Positions 1-9,341 are shown, counted from the stretch's first letter. The stretch is DNA of 64,000 bases from Mesonia oceanica (GCF_902499555.1 NZ_CABVMM010000002.1:357473-421472); one strand, 5' to 3'. Program-made: numbers and translations. The notes: generated by a model not told the origin, from the letters alone.

Positions 1-751
1 CGATAATCCGAAGCATTTGTATATCTCCATAACCATAATACCCTTGGTATTCAAGCGAATACCCTAAAAGTTGATTGTGGCTGCTAATGGTATGGGAAGT
101 GATAATTTTTAAAAGATTGGCTTCTAAAGAATTTAATCCTGATTTCACATTAGGAAAGCGTTCTATATGGGCGCGTAAACAACTGGATAGGTATTCAAAA
201 TTGGAAGTCTTTTTAATTTCCGGTTTTAAACGAAGTGGATTATTTCCGCAATATAATTTCCAAACCAATTCAGCTAATTCTAAATCGTCTTCGTTCAACA
301 AAATTTTATGGTTAAAATGGTTGAGCAGTTCTTTATCACTTAATTGTGATAAACCCTGCAGTTTTTCTTCTCCTTTTAACCGTTTGCTGCACACCAGATA
401 AATGGGCTTGTGGATATTTTGTTGGAATAAAAATGAAATGGCCGATATCATATTAATATGGCAAAACAAATCGAACTCAAACCAAAGAATAATCTCCTCA
501 TAATCTTTAGCTTGAGCTAATTTTTCTAATTCTGAAACAAATTTAATGTCATAATCAGAAGCAGGAATATCATAACAAGTTTCTAGAAACTCTTTTCTTT
601 TAGCTATAAATTCTTGACTTCCTACCTCTTGAACGGTTTGTCCTTCGCAAAGCATTTCTCGCCAAATCACCACTTCACCGGGAAGGTTAAGTCGGCTCAT
701 TTTATCGGTTAGGCTATCACCGTTTGTAATATGAAGCATTTTATTTGTCAT
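1..751 (-). CDS. DUF1835 domain-containing protein (partial, runs off window start)
   Basis: I translated this frame by hand. It opens at an ATG at 751 with MTNKMLHITNGDSLTDKM and stays open for 250 codons to the window edge, so the C-terminus is missing. The N-terminal MLHITNGDS segment followed by an acidic, Trp-rich helical region (GEVVIWREMLCEGQTV) is typical of DUF1835 proteins, a family of unknown function. The start lies 3 bases after the stop of the SUI1-like gene, so the two are probably co-transcribed with the oxygenase gene further upstream. The function is unknown and I assign none. Confidence 0.75.
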   Translation of the reverse strand, partial: MTNKMLHITNGDSLTDKMSRLNLPGEVVIWREMLCEGQTVQEVGSQEFIAKRKEFLETCYDIPASDYDIKFVSELEKLAQAKDYEEIILWFEFDLFCHINMISAISFLFQQNIHKPIYLVCSKRLKGEEKLQGLSQLSDKELLNHFNHKILLNEDDLELAELVWKLYCGNNPLRLKPEIKKTSNFEYLSSCLRAHIERFPNVKSGLNSLEANLLKIITSHTISSHNQLLGYSLEYQGYYGYGDIQMLRII

Positions 752-754
752 AAT

Positions 755-1081
755 TTATCCGCCAACGCGTTTTACTTGAAAACCTTTATCTTGAAGCATT
801 TCCATAATTTGAGGACGATAATCTCCTTGTATAATAATCTTTTCATTTTTGAAGCTTCCTCCAACACCTAAAGTAGTTTTAATTTCTTTGGCCAGTTTTT
901 TAAAATCATCATCGGCACCCGTATAGCCTTCAATAATGGTAATAGGCTTTCCTTTTCGTTTTTCGTATTTACAAATTAGAGGGTCGTCCTGAAGCCAAAG
1001 ATCGTCTTGTGGTTCTTCTTCCGGACTTTCTTCGGGTTCGTGATCGGGAAATAAATTTTTGAGTTGGTCTTGTAAATCCAT
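755..1081 (-). CDS. SUI1/eIF1-like translation factor (YciH family)
   Basis: This 108-residue protein is predicted to bind the small ribosomal subunit and influence start-codon selection, as the eIF1/YciH family does. An acidic N-terminus (about residues 1-35) is followed by the SUI1 fold. Diagnostic segments are the GVGGSFKNEKIIIQGD stretch near residues 72-87 and the basic C-terminal strand ending QVKRVGG. The length matches bacterial YciH. It sits 4 bases downstream of the oxygenase stop and 3 bases upstream of the DUF1835 start, so it is the middle gene of an apparent operon. Family assignment is firm; a cellular role in bacteria is only partly established. Confidence 0.9.
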   Translation of the reverse strand: MDLQDQLKNLFPDHEPEESPEEEPQDDLWLQDDPLICKYEKRKGKPITIIEGYTGADDDFKKLAKEIKTTLGVGGSFKNEKIIIQGDYRPQIMEMLQDKGFQVKRVGG

Positions 1082-1085
1082 TAGA

Positions 1086-2048
1086 TTAGTTGTTTTCTTT
1101 AATTAATCCAATTTCCACTAAACGCTGATGTAAAAATTCTCCAGCGGTAATATCTTCGTATTGTTTAGGATGATTTTCATCGATACATTCTTCTAAACAA
1201 TCTAAGCGCATATCACTTCTAGGATGCATAAAGAAAGGAATTGAATAACGAGGTTCACTCCATTGTTCTTTGGGTGGATTTACTACACGATGAATGGTAG
1301 AACGCAGTTTATTATTGGTATGGCGCTCCAACATATCGCCCACATTTATGACCAATTCATCTTCAGCCGGCTTGGCATCGATCCATTCCCCATCTTTTCT
1401 TAAAACCTGAAGTCCACCGGTAGAAGCACCCATTAACAGGGTAATTAAATTAATATCGCCATGGGCTCCGGCCCTTACTGCACCTTTGGGTTCCTCGGTA
1501 ATAGGAGGGTAGTGAATAGGCCTTAAAATACTGTTGCCATTACTTGCCCAATGGTCAAAATAATGTTCTTCTAACCCAATATACAGCGCCAAAGCTCTTA
1601 ACACATAAATTCCGGTTTTTTCAAGCATTCGATAAGCTTCCATTCCGGTATGGTTAAAGTCTTTTAATTCTTCAACTTTTACATTTTTAGGATATTCTTC
1701 GGTAAGTTTAGCATCTTCATCCGGTTCTTGACCAAAGTGCCAAAATTCTTTTAAATCCCCTTCCTTTTTACCTTTGGCATGTTCTTTACCAAAAGAAATA
1801 TAACCTCGTTGACCACCTAGGCCTTCAATCTCATATTTTTGTTTTATTTCCACCGGTAAATCAAAAAAAGCTTTTACTTCTTTATAAAGCTCTTCTACTA
1901 AATCATCGCTTAAAAAATGATTCTTCAAGGACACAAAGCCTATCTCTTCGTAAGCTTTTCCTATTTTATCAACAAATTTTTGCTTTCGTTTAGGATCTTT
2001 AGATAAGAAGTCGGCAAGATCTACACTGGGTATATTATTAACTGACAT
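1086..2048 (-). CDS. 2-oxoglutarate/Fe(II)-dependent oxygenase, isopenicillin N synthase-like family
   Basis: The 320-residue protein has the two halves of the IPNS-like family: an N-terminal DIOX_N-type region (about 5-125) and a C-terminal jelly roll. The iron triad is visible as His196 and Asp198 in AHGDINLITLL and His253 in STIHRVVNPP. The 2-oxoglutarate-binding Arg-x-Ser is RYS at 267-269. All key residues are present, so an active, soluble oxygenase is expected. Its substrate cannot be read from sequence; relatives act on diverse small molecules and amino-acid derivatives. It is the first gene of a three-gene minus-strand run and has a good TAnnTTTG box just upstream. Confidence 0.88.
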   Translation of the reverse strand: MSVNNIPSVDLADFLSKDPKRKQKFVDKIGKAYEEIGFVSLKNHFLSDDLVEELYKEVKAFFDLPVEIKQKYEIEGLGGQRGYISFGKEHAKGKKEGDLKEFWHFGQEPDEDAKLTEEYPKNVKVEELKDFNHTGMEAYRMLEKTGIYVLRALALYIGLEEHYFDHWASNGNSILRPIHYPPITEEPKGAVRAGAHGDINLITLLMGASTGGLQVLRKDGEWIDAKPAEDELVINVGDMLERHTNNKLRSTIHRVVNPPKEQWSEPRYSIPFFMHPRSDMRLDCLEECIDENHPKQYEDITAGEFLHQRLVEIGLIKENN

Positions 2049-2069
2049 AGTTTATATTTTGAAGTAAAA

Positions 2070-2077
2070 CAAAATTA
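2070..2077 (-). promoter_or_regulatory. Bacteroidota -7 promoter box for the oxygenase operon
   Basis: Read on the minus strand the sequence is TAATTTTG, matching the TAnnTTTG -7 consensus of Bacteroidota, 22 bases upstream of the ATG at 2048. A clear -33 TTG was not seen at the usual spacing, so confidence is moderate. Confidence 0.5.
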
Positions 2078-2114
2078 ACTAATTATATTCAATTTAATGT
2101 GTTAATCAAAATAT

Positions 2115-2145
2115 AAAAAGAGCTTACGAATGGTAAGCTCTTTTT
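2115..2145 (-). terminator. Rho-independent terminator after the T9SS protein gene
   Basis: A 13-bp perfect stem (AAAAAGAGCTTAC against GTAAGCTCTTTTT) with a 5-base loop and T-runs on both strands. It lies 23 bases past the stop of the gene that ends at 2168 and just upstream of the next minus-strand promoter. Confidence 0.85.
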
Positions 2146-2167
2146 AGTTAAAATAAATTCAAGTGAA

Positions 2168-3931
2168 TTATTCTTTAATTATTTTAAAATTTTTACAGAT
2201 CTTATTTTTGTAAACTTTAATGAAATAGGTCCCTTTTTCCAATAAGCTCATATCTAATTCCGGATTAATTTTATTTACCTGAACTTGATAAACTTTTTGT
2301 CCTAATAAATTATAAATCTCTATGGCTGTAATACTGTTTTTAGATTCAATAGTTAAAATTGAAGAAACCGGATTAGGATAAAGACTTAAATCATCTAGAC
2401 TTTCAAAATTCCGAGTAGATAAATTATCCGTAGTAAAAGTTTGTGGTCCTTCCCAATCACTGGAAGTTTCGGAAGTACACATAGTCTGTACGTAGATGTC
2501 ATAAGTTGTTTCTGGATCCAATCCTTCAACAGTAGCATTCAGCATACCTGTTCCTACAGATCCGGTAGCAATAGGCGTATCGGTATCAATATTGGCTCCT
2601 TCAGCAAATACCGCCCAGTCATAGCCGTCGGTTTCATCTGGGGAAGCTGTCCAAGAAAAAGTCACACTATTCTCGGTAATAGTATCAACCGTCAAGGCCG
2701 TAGGAGCGGCACAAGGTATGGTCTCTGTAGTAAAAGTTTGTGGTTCTTCCCAATCACTGGAAGTCTCGGAAGTACACTTAGTCTGCACATAAATATCATA
2801 TGCTGTTTCTGGATCCAATCCTTCAACAGTAGCATTCAGCATACCTGTTCCTACAGATCCGGTAGCAATAGGCGTATCGGTATCAATATTGGCTCCTTCA
2901 GCAAATACCGCCCAGTCATAGCCGTCGGTTTCATCCGGGGAAGCTGTCCAAGAAAAAGTCACACTATTCTCGGTAATAGTATCAACCGTCAAGGCCGTAG
3001 GAGCGGCACAAGGTATGGTCTCTGTAGTAAAAGTTTGTGGTCCTTCCCAATCACTGGAAGTCTCGGAAGTACACTTAGTCTGCACATAAATATCATATGC
3101 TGTTTCTGGATCCAATCCTTCAACAGTAGCATTCAGCATACCTGTTCCTACAGATCCGGTAGTAATAGGCGTATCGGTATCAATATTGGCTCCTTCAGCA
3201 AATAACGCCCAATCATAGCCATCGGTTTCATCCGGGGAAGCTGTCCAAGAAAAAGTTACAGTATTCTCTGTGACATTATCAACAGTAAGAGCAGTAGGAG
3301 CAGCACAAGAAATATCTTCTCCTTGATCTCCGGCTAATATTCCTGTATTAGGAGTGGCCTCATACGCAAAATCTTTTACAATAAAAGAAGAATCTTCATT
3401 TACATCGAGTCTTACCCAACCATAATGGGTTTCTCCACTAATATCGAATTTTACCCCTAGATATTTATCAGTGACTCCTACCCAATTTCCATCATTCACA
3501 GAATAGGTATATCCAAAGTAAGAAAACCCATAATTCCAGTTTAAAGAATTGGTATTGGAGTTATTAAAAAAAACCCCATCAGCATTGGAACTAATCATAT
3601 TTCCGGAATTTAAGGCGTAGGGATAGGTAAAACCACCAGAACCACTCCCTAAAACTTCATTATCACCTTGTGGGTTTGCGTATAAGGCTCTTATAAAAGA
3701 ACTAAAGTAATACGATTGAGAACTACTCACACTATTTTGCAAGATAATATCATCCACACCATCGTTATCAAAGTCAATAGCATAAGAACTTCCTAGACTA
3801 CCGGAATAATCCGGATTCACATCAGTATAAATAACTTGACTATTAGCCTCACTTAATCCGGTAAGTGCCACGGCTAAAGAGCCATATTGCCCTAAGCGTT
3901 TCGAGAGTTTGTTGGAGTAATTTTTTTTCAT
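2168..3931 (-). CDS. secreted fibronectin type III repeat protein with T9SS type A sorting domain
   Basis: A 587-residue secreted protein. The N-terminus (MKKNYSNKLSKRLGQYGS, then a short hydrophobic run ending SEANSQ) looks like a flavobacterial export signal. Residues ~35-205 are a beta-rich, FG-GAP-like region with DFDNDGVDD, a likely calcium-binding Asp motif. Three fibronectin type III domains of about 99 residues follow (~209-505), each starting CAAPTALTVD. The last ~75 residues are a T9SS type A sorting domain (LSLYPNPVSS... ending FKIIKE), which directs transfer across the outer membrane and surface attachment. The domains suggest adhesion or ligand binding; no enzymatic domain is seen. 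It is followed by its own terminator. Confidence 0.85.
   Translation of the reverse strand: MKKNYSNKLSKRLGQYGSLAVALTGLSEANSQVIYTDVNPDYSGSLGSSYAIDFDNDGVDDIILQNSVSSSQSYYFSSFIRALYANPQGDNEVLGSGSGGFTYPYALNSGNMISSNADGVFFNNSNTNSLNWNYGFSYFGYTYSVNDGNWVGVTDKYLGVKFDISGETHYGWVRLDVNEDSSFIVKDFAYEATPNTGILAGDQGEDISCAAPTALTVDNVTENTVTFSWTASPDETDGYDWALFAEGANIDTDTPITTGSVGTGMLNATVEGLDPETAYDIYVQTKCTSETSSDWEGPQTFTTETIPCAAPTALTVDTITENSVTFSWTASPDETDGYDWAVFAEGANIDTDTPIATGSVGTGMLNATVEGLDPETAYDIYVQTKCTSETSSDWEEPQTFTTETIPCAAPTALTVDTITENSVTFSWTASPDETDGYDWAVFAEGANIDTDTPIATGSVGTGMLNATVEGLDPETTYDIYVQTMCTSETSSDWEGPQTFTTDNLSTRNFESLDDLSLYPNPVSSILTIESKNSITAIEIYNLLGQKVYQVQVNKINPELDMSLLEKGTYFIKVYKNKICKNFKIIKE
2422..3312 (-). repeat. 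three tandem ~297-bp repeats encoding fibronectin III domains
   Basis: The unit recurs with a 297-base period: the GTAGTAAAAGTTTGTGG segment appears near 2430, 2727 and 3024. The two downstream copies are almost identical at DNA level, and the copy nearest the N-terminus is slightly more diverged. The period equals 99 codons, so copy number can change by recombination without a frameshift. Confidence 0.9.
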
Positions 3932-4008
3932 AACATAAAGAGATAAGTTTTATTAAAATTACAATAATCTTATTAAATTATGTTAATTTAGATTATCAAT
4001 TTAAATGT

Positions 4009-4143
4009 ATGAATGGAAAAAGTTACAAAATCACAATGAAGGGTTCGCTGGGAATTCTTGCTTTAGGTGATGTAGGGTTGATAAAGTGGCGTAAAGTAAG
4101 GGATGAAAAATTAAAAGATAAGCGAAACCATGAAAAAAAATAA
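4009..4143 (+). CDS. candidate 44-residue small protein overlapping the phosphodiesterase-sulfotransferase start
   Basis: The ATG at 4009 opens a 44-codon frame beginning MNGKSYKITMKGSLGILALG and ending KRNHEKK with TAA at 4141-4143. It overlaps the ATG of the next gene (4130) by 14 bases in another frame, an arrangement typical of translational coupling. The peptide has a short hydrophobic centre and a strongly basic C-terminus. I do not recognise a family. It could be a real small protein or a leader ORF controlling the downstream gene; the evidence is an open frame and its position only. Confidence 0.45.
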   Translation: MNGKSYKITMKGSLGILALGDVGLIKWRKVRDEKLKDKRNHEKK

Positions 4144-6661
4144 GCTCTTATTAATTGGTTGGGATGCAGCTGATTGGAAAATAATTGGTCCATTAATAGC
4201 AAAAGGGCAAATGCCAGCCTTAAAAAAGCTTATAGATAAGGGAGTGTATGGAAATATGAGCACCATGAATCCTCCATATTCACCTATGCTTTGGTCTACA
4301 GTTGCTACTGGAAAAACTCCCGACAAACATGGAGTTCTTGGTTTTATAGAACTTCACCCAGAAAAACAAGCCATTAGGCCTGTTACGGTAACTTCCAGAA
4401 AAAGTAAAGCATTATGGAATATCTTTCATCACGAAGGCTTAAAAAGTAATATCGTAGGATGGTGGCCCAGTTTTCCGGCAGAGCCTATTAACGGAGTAGT
4501 AGTTTCAGATAAATTTCAAAAAAACCTTAAAGCCAATCTAAGAAATCAGGATTTACCGGAAGGTACTGTATTTCCTCAAAAAATGGCCAAAGAGTTAAAA
4601 GAACTCCGCTTTTTTCCTGATGAAATTACAGAAGCCCATATTCTTCCTTTTATTCCTAAAGCTGCTCAATTGGATATGAAGGATGAGCCTACTAAAAAAC
4701 GTTTAAACGCATTTGCGAAAGTGTTGGCAGAAAACACTTCGGTGCATGCTGCTGCGACTCGACTTATGCGAACCACCGAATGGGATTTTATGGCAGTTTA
4801 TTATGATATGATCGATCATTTTTGCCATGGCTTTATGAAATTTCATCCTCCTAAACTCCCGCAAGTTCCTCAGAAACTTTACGAATATTATAACCAAGTA
4901 ATTGTTAGTGCATATCGTTTTCAAGATATGATGCTAGAACGAATGATGGACTTGGCCGATAAGAACACGTCGATTATTGTCATGTCAGATCACGGCTATG
5001 AATCTTCTACTAAGAGAATTTTAAAAATGCCTAAATATCCCGCAGCTCCTGCTTTAGAACATCGGAGGTTTGGAATGTTTGTGGCTTCCGGTCCCGGTAT
5101 AAAAAAGAATGAAAAAGTGTATGGTTTGAGTTTAATAGATGTAGCTCCCACCATCCTTCATTATTATGGTTTACCCATTGGGAAAGATATGGACGGTAAG
5201 CCGATGTTAGAGATTTTTGAAAAGCCTAAAAAACCTAAGTATATAGAAAGTTGGGAAAATGTGAATGGAGATTTTGCAACCCATACTTCCATTTCTGGAG
5301 AAGATGCTTTATCAGATCAAGATACGATGGAACAACTGATGGAGTTAGGCTATATTGAAAAACCCGATGCTAAAATTGAAACCGCTATTTTTAAAACCAA
5401 ATGTGATATTAAGCATAATTTGGCTAGGGTTTATATGGGCAAAAAAGATTTTGAAAACTCCAAGAAAATTCTATTGGAACTTATTGAAATCAAGGATGAA
5501 AAGATTGATTTAATTCCTTTTTATATGGATCTTATGACCATCAGTATGGAGCAAGAAGATTTTGCTAAAGCCGAAGAGTACATGCTTACGCTAAGATCAC
5601 TAGACCAAAAATTTAAAGTAAATACAAGCCTGGTAGAGGCCAAGATTTTACTTTCAAAAGGTAAAATCAATACAGCTATTCAACTACTCGAACAAGTTGA
5701 ACAAAAAAATACAAAAAGTTCAGCCATATCATTAGAGCTGGGAAATGTCTATTTTAATATAGACAAGCTTCCTTTGGCATTAAAAGCTTACGAAAAGGGA
5801 TTAACCATAGAACCGGACAATGCCAAACTACACAACGGAATGGCTAAAACCTATTTTCAGCTAGAAGAATATGAAGAGGCAGCCGATCATGCCCTAACAA
5901 GTATTGAGTTAGTGAGGTATTTTCCGGAAGCTCATTATATGTTAGGAAGATGTTTAGAAAAATTAGGCGATGATGAAAATGCAAAAATTGCTTTTGAAAC
6001 GGCTAACATGCTTCAACCGAAAATGTATAAAGCAGAGCAAGCTATTGAAAATATAGAATTTCAATCAAGCAATGATTCACAAGAAAGTTCTCCTCAAGTT
6101 TTTGATAACGAAATTGTCGTGGTTTCAGGATTACCAAGATCTGGAACCTCGTTAATGATGCAAATGCTTGTGGCGGGCGGAATAGACCCACTAATTGATG
6201 AAAAGAGAAAAGCAGATCATTCCAATCCTAAAGGCTATTTTGAGTATGAACCAGTCAAGTCGTTGGCTAGAGATAATTCGTGGCTAGACAAGGCACAGAA
6301 TAGATCGGTAAAAATTGTGGCTCCATTGCTAAAGTTTTTACATCCTAAATACCGATACAGAATTCTATTTATGACACGGGATTTAGAAGAAATTATTACT
6401 TCCCAACAGGTGATGTTACATAAAGACATCAAAACATTACCGGTAACTCTTTTTAATTCCTATAAAAGAGAGCTTGAAAAGATAAAACTATTTGAAAAGC
6501 AACATCCAAATGTCTCGATTAAATATGTGGATTATAAAGAAGTTATTCATCATCCTGAAAAAATGAGTATAGATATTGCTAAGTACCTGAATAAGGAATT
6601 AAATACAAAGTCTATGTGTAATTGTGTCGATAAAAAACTATATAGAAATAGGAATGTTTAA
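4130..6661 (+). CDS. type I phosphodiesterase/nucleotide pyrophosphatase - TPR - sulfotransferase fusion
   Basis: The 843-residue protein combines three modules. Residues ~1-400 are an alkaline-phosphatase superfamily phosphodiesterase with metal ligands in LLIGWDAADW, a probable Ser/Thr nucleophile around PPYSPMLWSTVATGK, and the late MSDHGYE motif. Residues ~415-640 are TPR-like helical repeats (for example YFNIDKLPLALKAYEKGL). The last ~190 residues start with VVVSGLPRSGTSLMM, the P-loop that binds the 5'-phosphosulfate donor in sulfotransferases. A plausible reading is transfer or removal of sulfate or phosphate groups on a glycan or lipid, but the substrate is unknown. There is no signal peptide, so a cytoplasmic location is likely. 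The putative 44-residue ORF overlaps its start. Confidence 0.82.
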   Translation: MKKNKLLLIGWDAADWKIIGPLIAKGQMPALKKLIDKGVYGNMSTMNPPYSPMLWSTVATGKTPDKHGVLGFIELHPEKQAIRPVTVTSRKSKALWNIFHHEGLKSNIVGWWPSFPAEPINGVVVSDKFQKNLKANLRNQDLPEGTVFPQKMAKELKELRFFPDEITEAHILPFIPKAAQLDMKDEPTKKRLNAFAKVLAENTSVHAAATRLMRTTEWDFMAVYYDMIDHFCHGFMKFHPPKLPQVPQKLYEYYNQVIVSAYRFQDMMLERMMDLADKNTSIIVMSDHGYESSTKRILKMPKYPAAPALEHRRFGMFVASGPGIKKNEKVYGLSLIDVAPTILHYYGLPIGKDMDGKPMLEIFEKPKKPKYIESWENVNGDFATHTSISGEDALSDQDTMEQLMELGYIEKPDAKIETAIFKTKCDIKHNLARVYMGKKDFENSKKILLELIEIKDEKIDLIPFYMDLMTISMEQEDFAKAEEYMLTLRSLDQKFKVNTSLVEAKILLSKGKINTAIQLLEQVEQKNTKSSAISLELGNVYFNIDKLPLALKAYEKGLTIEPDNAKLHNGMAKTYFQLEEYEEAADHALTSIELVRYFPEAHYMLGRCLEKLGDDENAKIAFETANMLQPKMYKAEQAIENIEFQSSNDSQESSPQVFDNEIVVVSGLPRSGTSLMMQMLVAGGIDPLIDEKRKADHSNPKGYFEYEPVKSLARDNSWLDKAQNRSVKIVAPLLKFLHPKYRYRILFMTRDLEEIITSQQVMLHKDIKTLPVTLFNSYKRELEKIKLFEKQHPNVSIKYVDYKEVIHHPEKMSIDIAKYLNKELNTKSMCNCVDKKLYRNRNV

Positions 6662-6702
6662 GGATATTATTATAATTTTGATAAAAAACATTTCTAAAAT
6701 TT

Positions 6703-8712
6703 ATGAAATTGGTAACCACCACTCAAGATTCAGTATTAAATTTCAGCAGCTTTCCTATTTCAAAAGACTTACAATTAGAACTTTATAAACGATTATTAAA
6801 ACCACGTTTAATTGAAGAAAAAATGCTGGTTTTACTTCGGCAAGGTAAAATCTCCAAATGGTTTAGCGGCATTGGCCAAGAAGCTATTTCAGTGGGAGTA
6901 ACTTCAGCTTTAAAAGATGATGAATATATTTTGCCCATGCACCGAAATTTAGGAGTCTTTACTTCCAGAAATATTCCGTTGCATCGGTTATTCTCTCAAT
7001 GGCAAGGAAAAAAAAGTGGTTTTACTAAAGGAAGAGATCGAAGTTTTCACTTTGGAACGCAGGAGTTTAAAATTGTAGGAATGATTTCGCATTTGGGTCC
7101 GCAATTAGGCGTGGCCGATGGAATTGCCCTAGCCGATAAACTGAGGAACGAACAAAAAGTAACGGCTGTGTTTTCAGGAGAAGGAGGGACCAGTGAAGGA
7201 GACTTTCATGAAGCCTTAAATATCGCTTCCGTATGGCAATTACCAGTCCTGTTTTGTATTGAAAATAATGGTTATGGACTTTCCACACCGACCAATGAAC
7301 AATACTTCTGTGAACATATTGCTGATCGCGGGAAAGGTTACGGAATGGAAGCGCATATCATAGACGGAAATAATATTTTGGAGGTTTACCAAAAAGTAAA
7401 TGAAATTGCCGAAAGCGTTCGGGAAAACCCTAGACCTATTCTTCTAGAGTTTAAAACCTTTAGAATGCGGGGTCACGAAGAAGCGAGTGGTACTAAATAT
7501 GTTCCCCAAGAATTGATGGATACTTGGGAAAAGAAAGATCCAATAACCAACTTTCAGAAATACCTACTGGAAACCGAAGTCTTAACCGAGGAAGAAGATT
7601 TAAAATTCAGAAAATCCATCAAAAAAGAAATCAATGAGCATTTAAAGATGGCTAATGCTGAAGAGGCGATTGTTTCTACTTTGGAAGCAGAATTAAAAGA
7701 TGTTTATGCGCCTTTTAGTTTTAACGAAACAAAACCAACTTCCATTAAAAAGGAAATACGTTTAATTGATGCCATTAGTGAAGGCTTAAAACAATCACTG
7801 CAAAAATACGATAAGCTGGTCGTGATGGGACAAGATATTGCCGATTATGGTGGTGTTTTTAAAATTACCGAAGGTTTTGTAGATGAGTTTGGCAAAGACC
7901 GTATAAGAAATACACCTATCTGTGAATCAGGAATAATTTCTGCTGCCATGGGACTATCCATTAACGGAATAAAATCGGTCGTCGAAATGCAGTTTAGTGA
8001 TTTTGTTTCTAGCGGATTTAATCCGATTGTCAATTATTTAGCTAAAGTTCATTACCGCTGGAACCAACAAGCGGATGTTGTTGTTAGAATGCCTTGCGGC
8101 GCAGGAGTAGGAGCGGGGCCATTTCACAGTCAAACCAATGAAGCTTGGTTTACCAAAACTCCTGGACTAAAAGTAGTTTATCCTGCTTTTCCTCAAGATG
8201 CTAAAGGATTATTGACAGCCTCCATTGAAGATCCCAATCCGGTTTTATTTTTTGAACATAAAGCATTGTATAGAAGTATTCGCCAAGAAGTTTCGGTAGA
8301 CTATTTTACCCTTCCTCTAGGTAAGGCAGCTCATTTAAGAGAAGGAAAGGCGGTAAGTATAATCACTTATGGAGCCGGTGTACATTGGATATTAGATTAC
8401 TTGGAAGATCATCCGGAAATCGATGCCGATGTGTTGGATTTAAGAACGCTTCAACCTTTAGATGAAGAAGCCATTTTTAATTCGGTAAAAAGAACAGGAA
8501 AAGTTTTGTTGCTTCAGGAAGACTCGATGTTTGGAGGAATTATGTCTGATATCTCCGCATTAATTTCAGAACACTGTTTTGAATTTCTAGATGCGCCTAT
8601 TAAAAGAGTGGCCAGTTTACCAACACCCATTCCTTTTGCTGCGAATTTAGAAAAAGAATATTTAGCCAAAAATCGTATTGATAGTACTATTCAAGAACTT
8701 TTAGACTATTAA
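6703..8712 (+). CDS. fused alpha/beta thiamine-diphosphate 2-oxo acid dehydrogenase E1
   Basis: The 669-residue protein joins an E1 alpha-like half (~1-330) and a beta-like half (~345-669), the arrangement found in many Bacteroidota branched-chain or acetoin-type dehydrogenases. The ThDP-binding segment reads FSGEGGTSEGDFHEA and ends FCIENNGYG, a GDG...NN motif with Glu for Asp at the second position. The beta half carries VMGQDIADYGGVFK and RMPCGAGVGAGPFHSQ. It should decarboxylate a 2-oxo acid and pass the acyl group to an E2 lipoyl carrier, but no E2 or E3 gene is adjacent. It starts 41 bases after the upstream fusion gene. The best specific guess is 2-oxoisovalerate; acetoin or pyruvate are possible. 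Confidence 0.88.
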   Translation: MKLVTTTQDSVLNFSSFPISKDLQLELYKRLLKPRLIEEKMLVLLRQGKISKWFSGIGQEAISVGVTSALKDDEYILPMHRNLGVFTSRNIPLHRLFSQWQGKKSGFTKGRDRSFHFGTQEFKIVGMISHLGPQLGVADGIALADKLRNEQKVTAVFSGEGGTSEGDFHEALNIASVWQLPVLFCIENNGYGLSTPTNEQYFCEHIADRGKGYGMEAHIIDGNNILEVYQKVNEIAESVRENPRPILLEFKTFRMRGHEEASGTKYVPQELMDTWEKKDPITNFQKYLLETEVLTEEEDLKFRKSIKKEINEHLKMANAEEAIVSTLEAELKDVYAPFSFNETKPTSIKKEIRLIDAISEGLKQSLQKYDKLVVMGQDIADYGGVFKITEGFVDEFGKDRIRNTPICESGIISAAMGLSINGIKSVVEMQFSDFVSSGFNPIVNYLAKVHYRWNQQADVVVRMPCGAGVGAGPFHSQTNEAWFTKTPGLKVVYPAFPQDAKGLLTASIEDPNPVLFFEHKALYRSIRQEVSVDYFTLPLGKAAHLREGKAVSIITYGAGVHWILDYLEDHPEIDADVLDLRTLQPLDEEAIFNSVKRTGKVLLLQEDSMFGGIMSDISALISEHCFEFLDAPIKRVASLPTPIPFAANLEKEYLAKNRIDSTIQELLDY

Positions 8713-8835
8713 GTTCTTAGCTAAATTTTAACAATTTATAGTTAAACATTCTTAATTATTATCTGAAAGAATGAAGCTGGATTTAATTTTGATAGCGATT
8801 ATATAAACTATTTTATAACCAATCATTTTTAAATT

Positions 8836-9321
8836 ATGAAAAAAGTTTTTTCCGTAGTTGCCCTATGTCTACTTCTTGTTGCTTGCGGTACTACAAAAAT
8901 TGAAAGACAAGCTGAACGTACTTTCACGGGAGATTGGACGCTTACCGATATTACCTATCCCAACAGTTCAGGATTTGTAGATGTTACTCTATTTCAGGAT
9001 GCTTCTTCTAATTGTTTTAGAAACTCTTCTTGGAATTTTATCAACAACAACAATAAAGGAACCTACACGCTCAGCGGTGCTGATTGTATGGGAGGAACCC
9101 GAAATTTTGTATGGGCGGTAAGGGAAGAAACCCCAGATAGCGGTCTTTACGATTTTACCTTAAAACCAGTACAAGAAGGAGAAAATGCACGTAAAATAAA
9201 TACCGGTTTTAAATTAAACTTAGTTTCTTTAAATGAAAATAACATGGTTTGGGAGCAAACCGTTTCTTACGAAGGACAACCGTTTAAAATAAGAATGAAC
9301 TTTATAAAATCTAATTACTAA
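8836..9321 (+). CDS. lipocalin-like outer membrane lipoprotein
   Basis: The 161-residue protein starts with a lipoprotein signal (MKKVFSVVALCLLLVACG, Cys17). The mature part is beta-rich with GDWTLTDITYP near its start and repeated GTYTLSG and WAVREETP strands, resembling the small lipocalin-like (DUF4488 or lipocalin-4 type) lipoproteins common in flavobacteria. It probably resides in the envelope; a ligand cannot be named. The gene precedes an OmpA-type lipoprotein by 20 bases and the two share one terminator, so they are likely one transcript with a structural or stress role in the envelope. Confidence 0.65.
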   Translation: MKKVFSVVALCLLLVACGTTKIERQAERTFTGDWTLTDITYPNSSGFVDVTLFQDASSNCFRNSSWNFINNNNKGTYTLSGADCMGGTRNFVWAVREETPDSGLYDFTLKPVQEGENARKINTGFKLNLVSLNENNMVWEQTVSYEGQPFKIRMNFIKSNY

Positions 9322-9341
9322 ATCAACTAAAAAACGATATT

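Noticed and set aside
75..401. 108-codon plus-strand frame
   Set aside because: It is antisense to the DUF1835 gene, whose frame is continuous from 751 to the window edge.
2441..3205. 254-codon plus-strand frame with internal repeats
   Set aside because: It is antisense to the fibronectin repeats; its Cys/Ser/Arg-rich repeats are the complement of FN3 coding DNA and have no start context.
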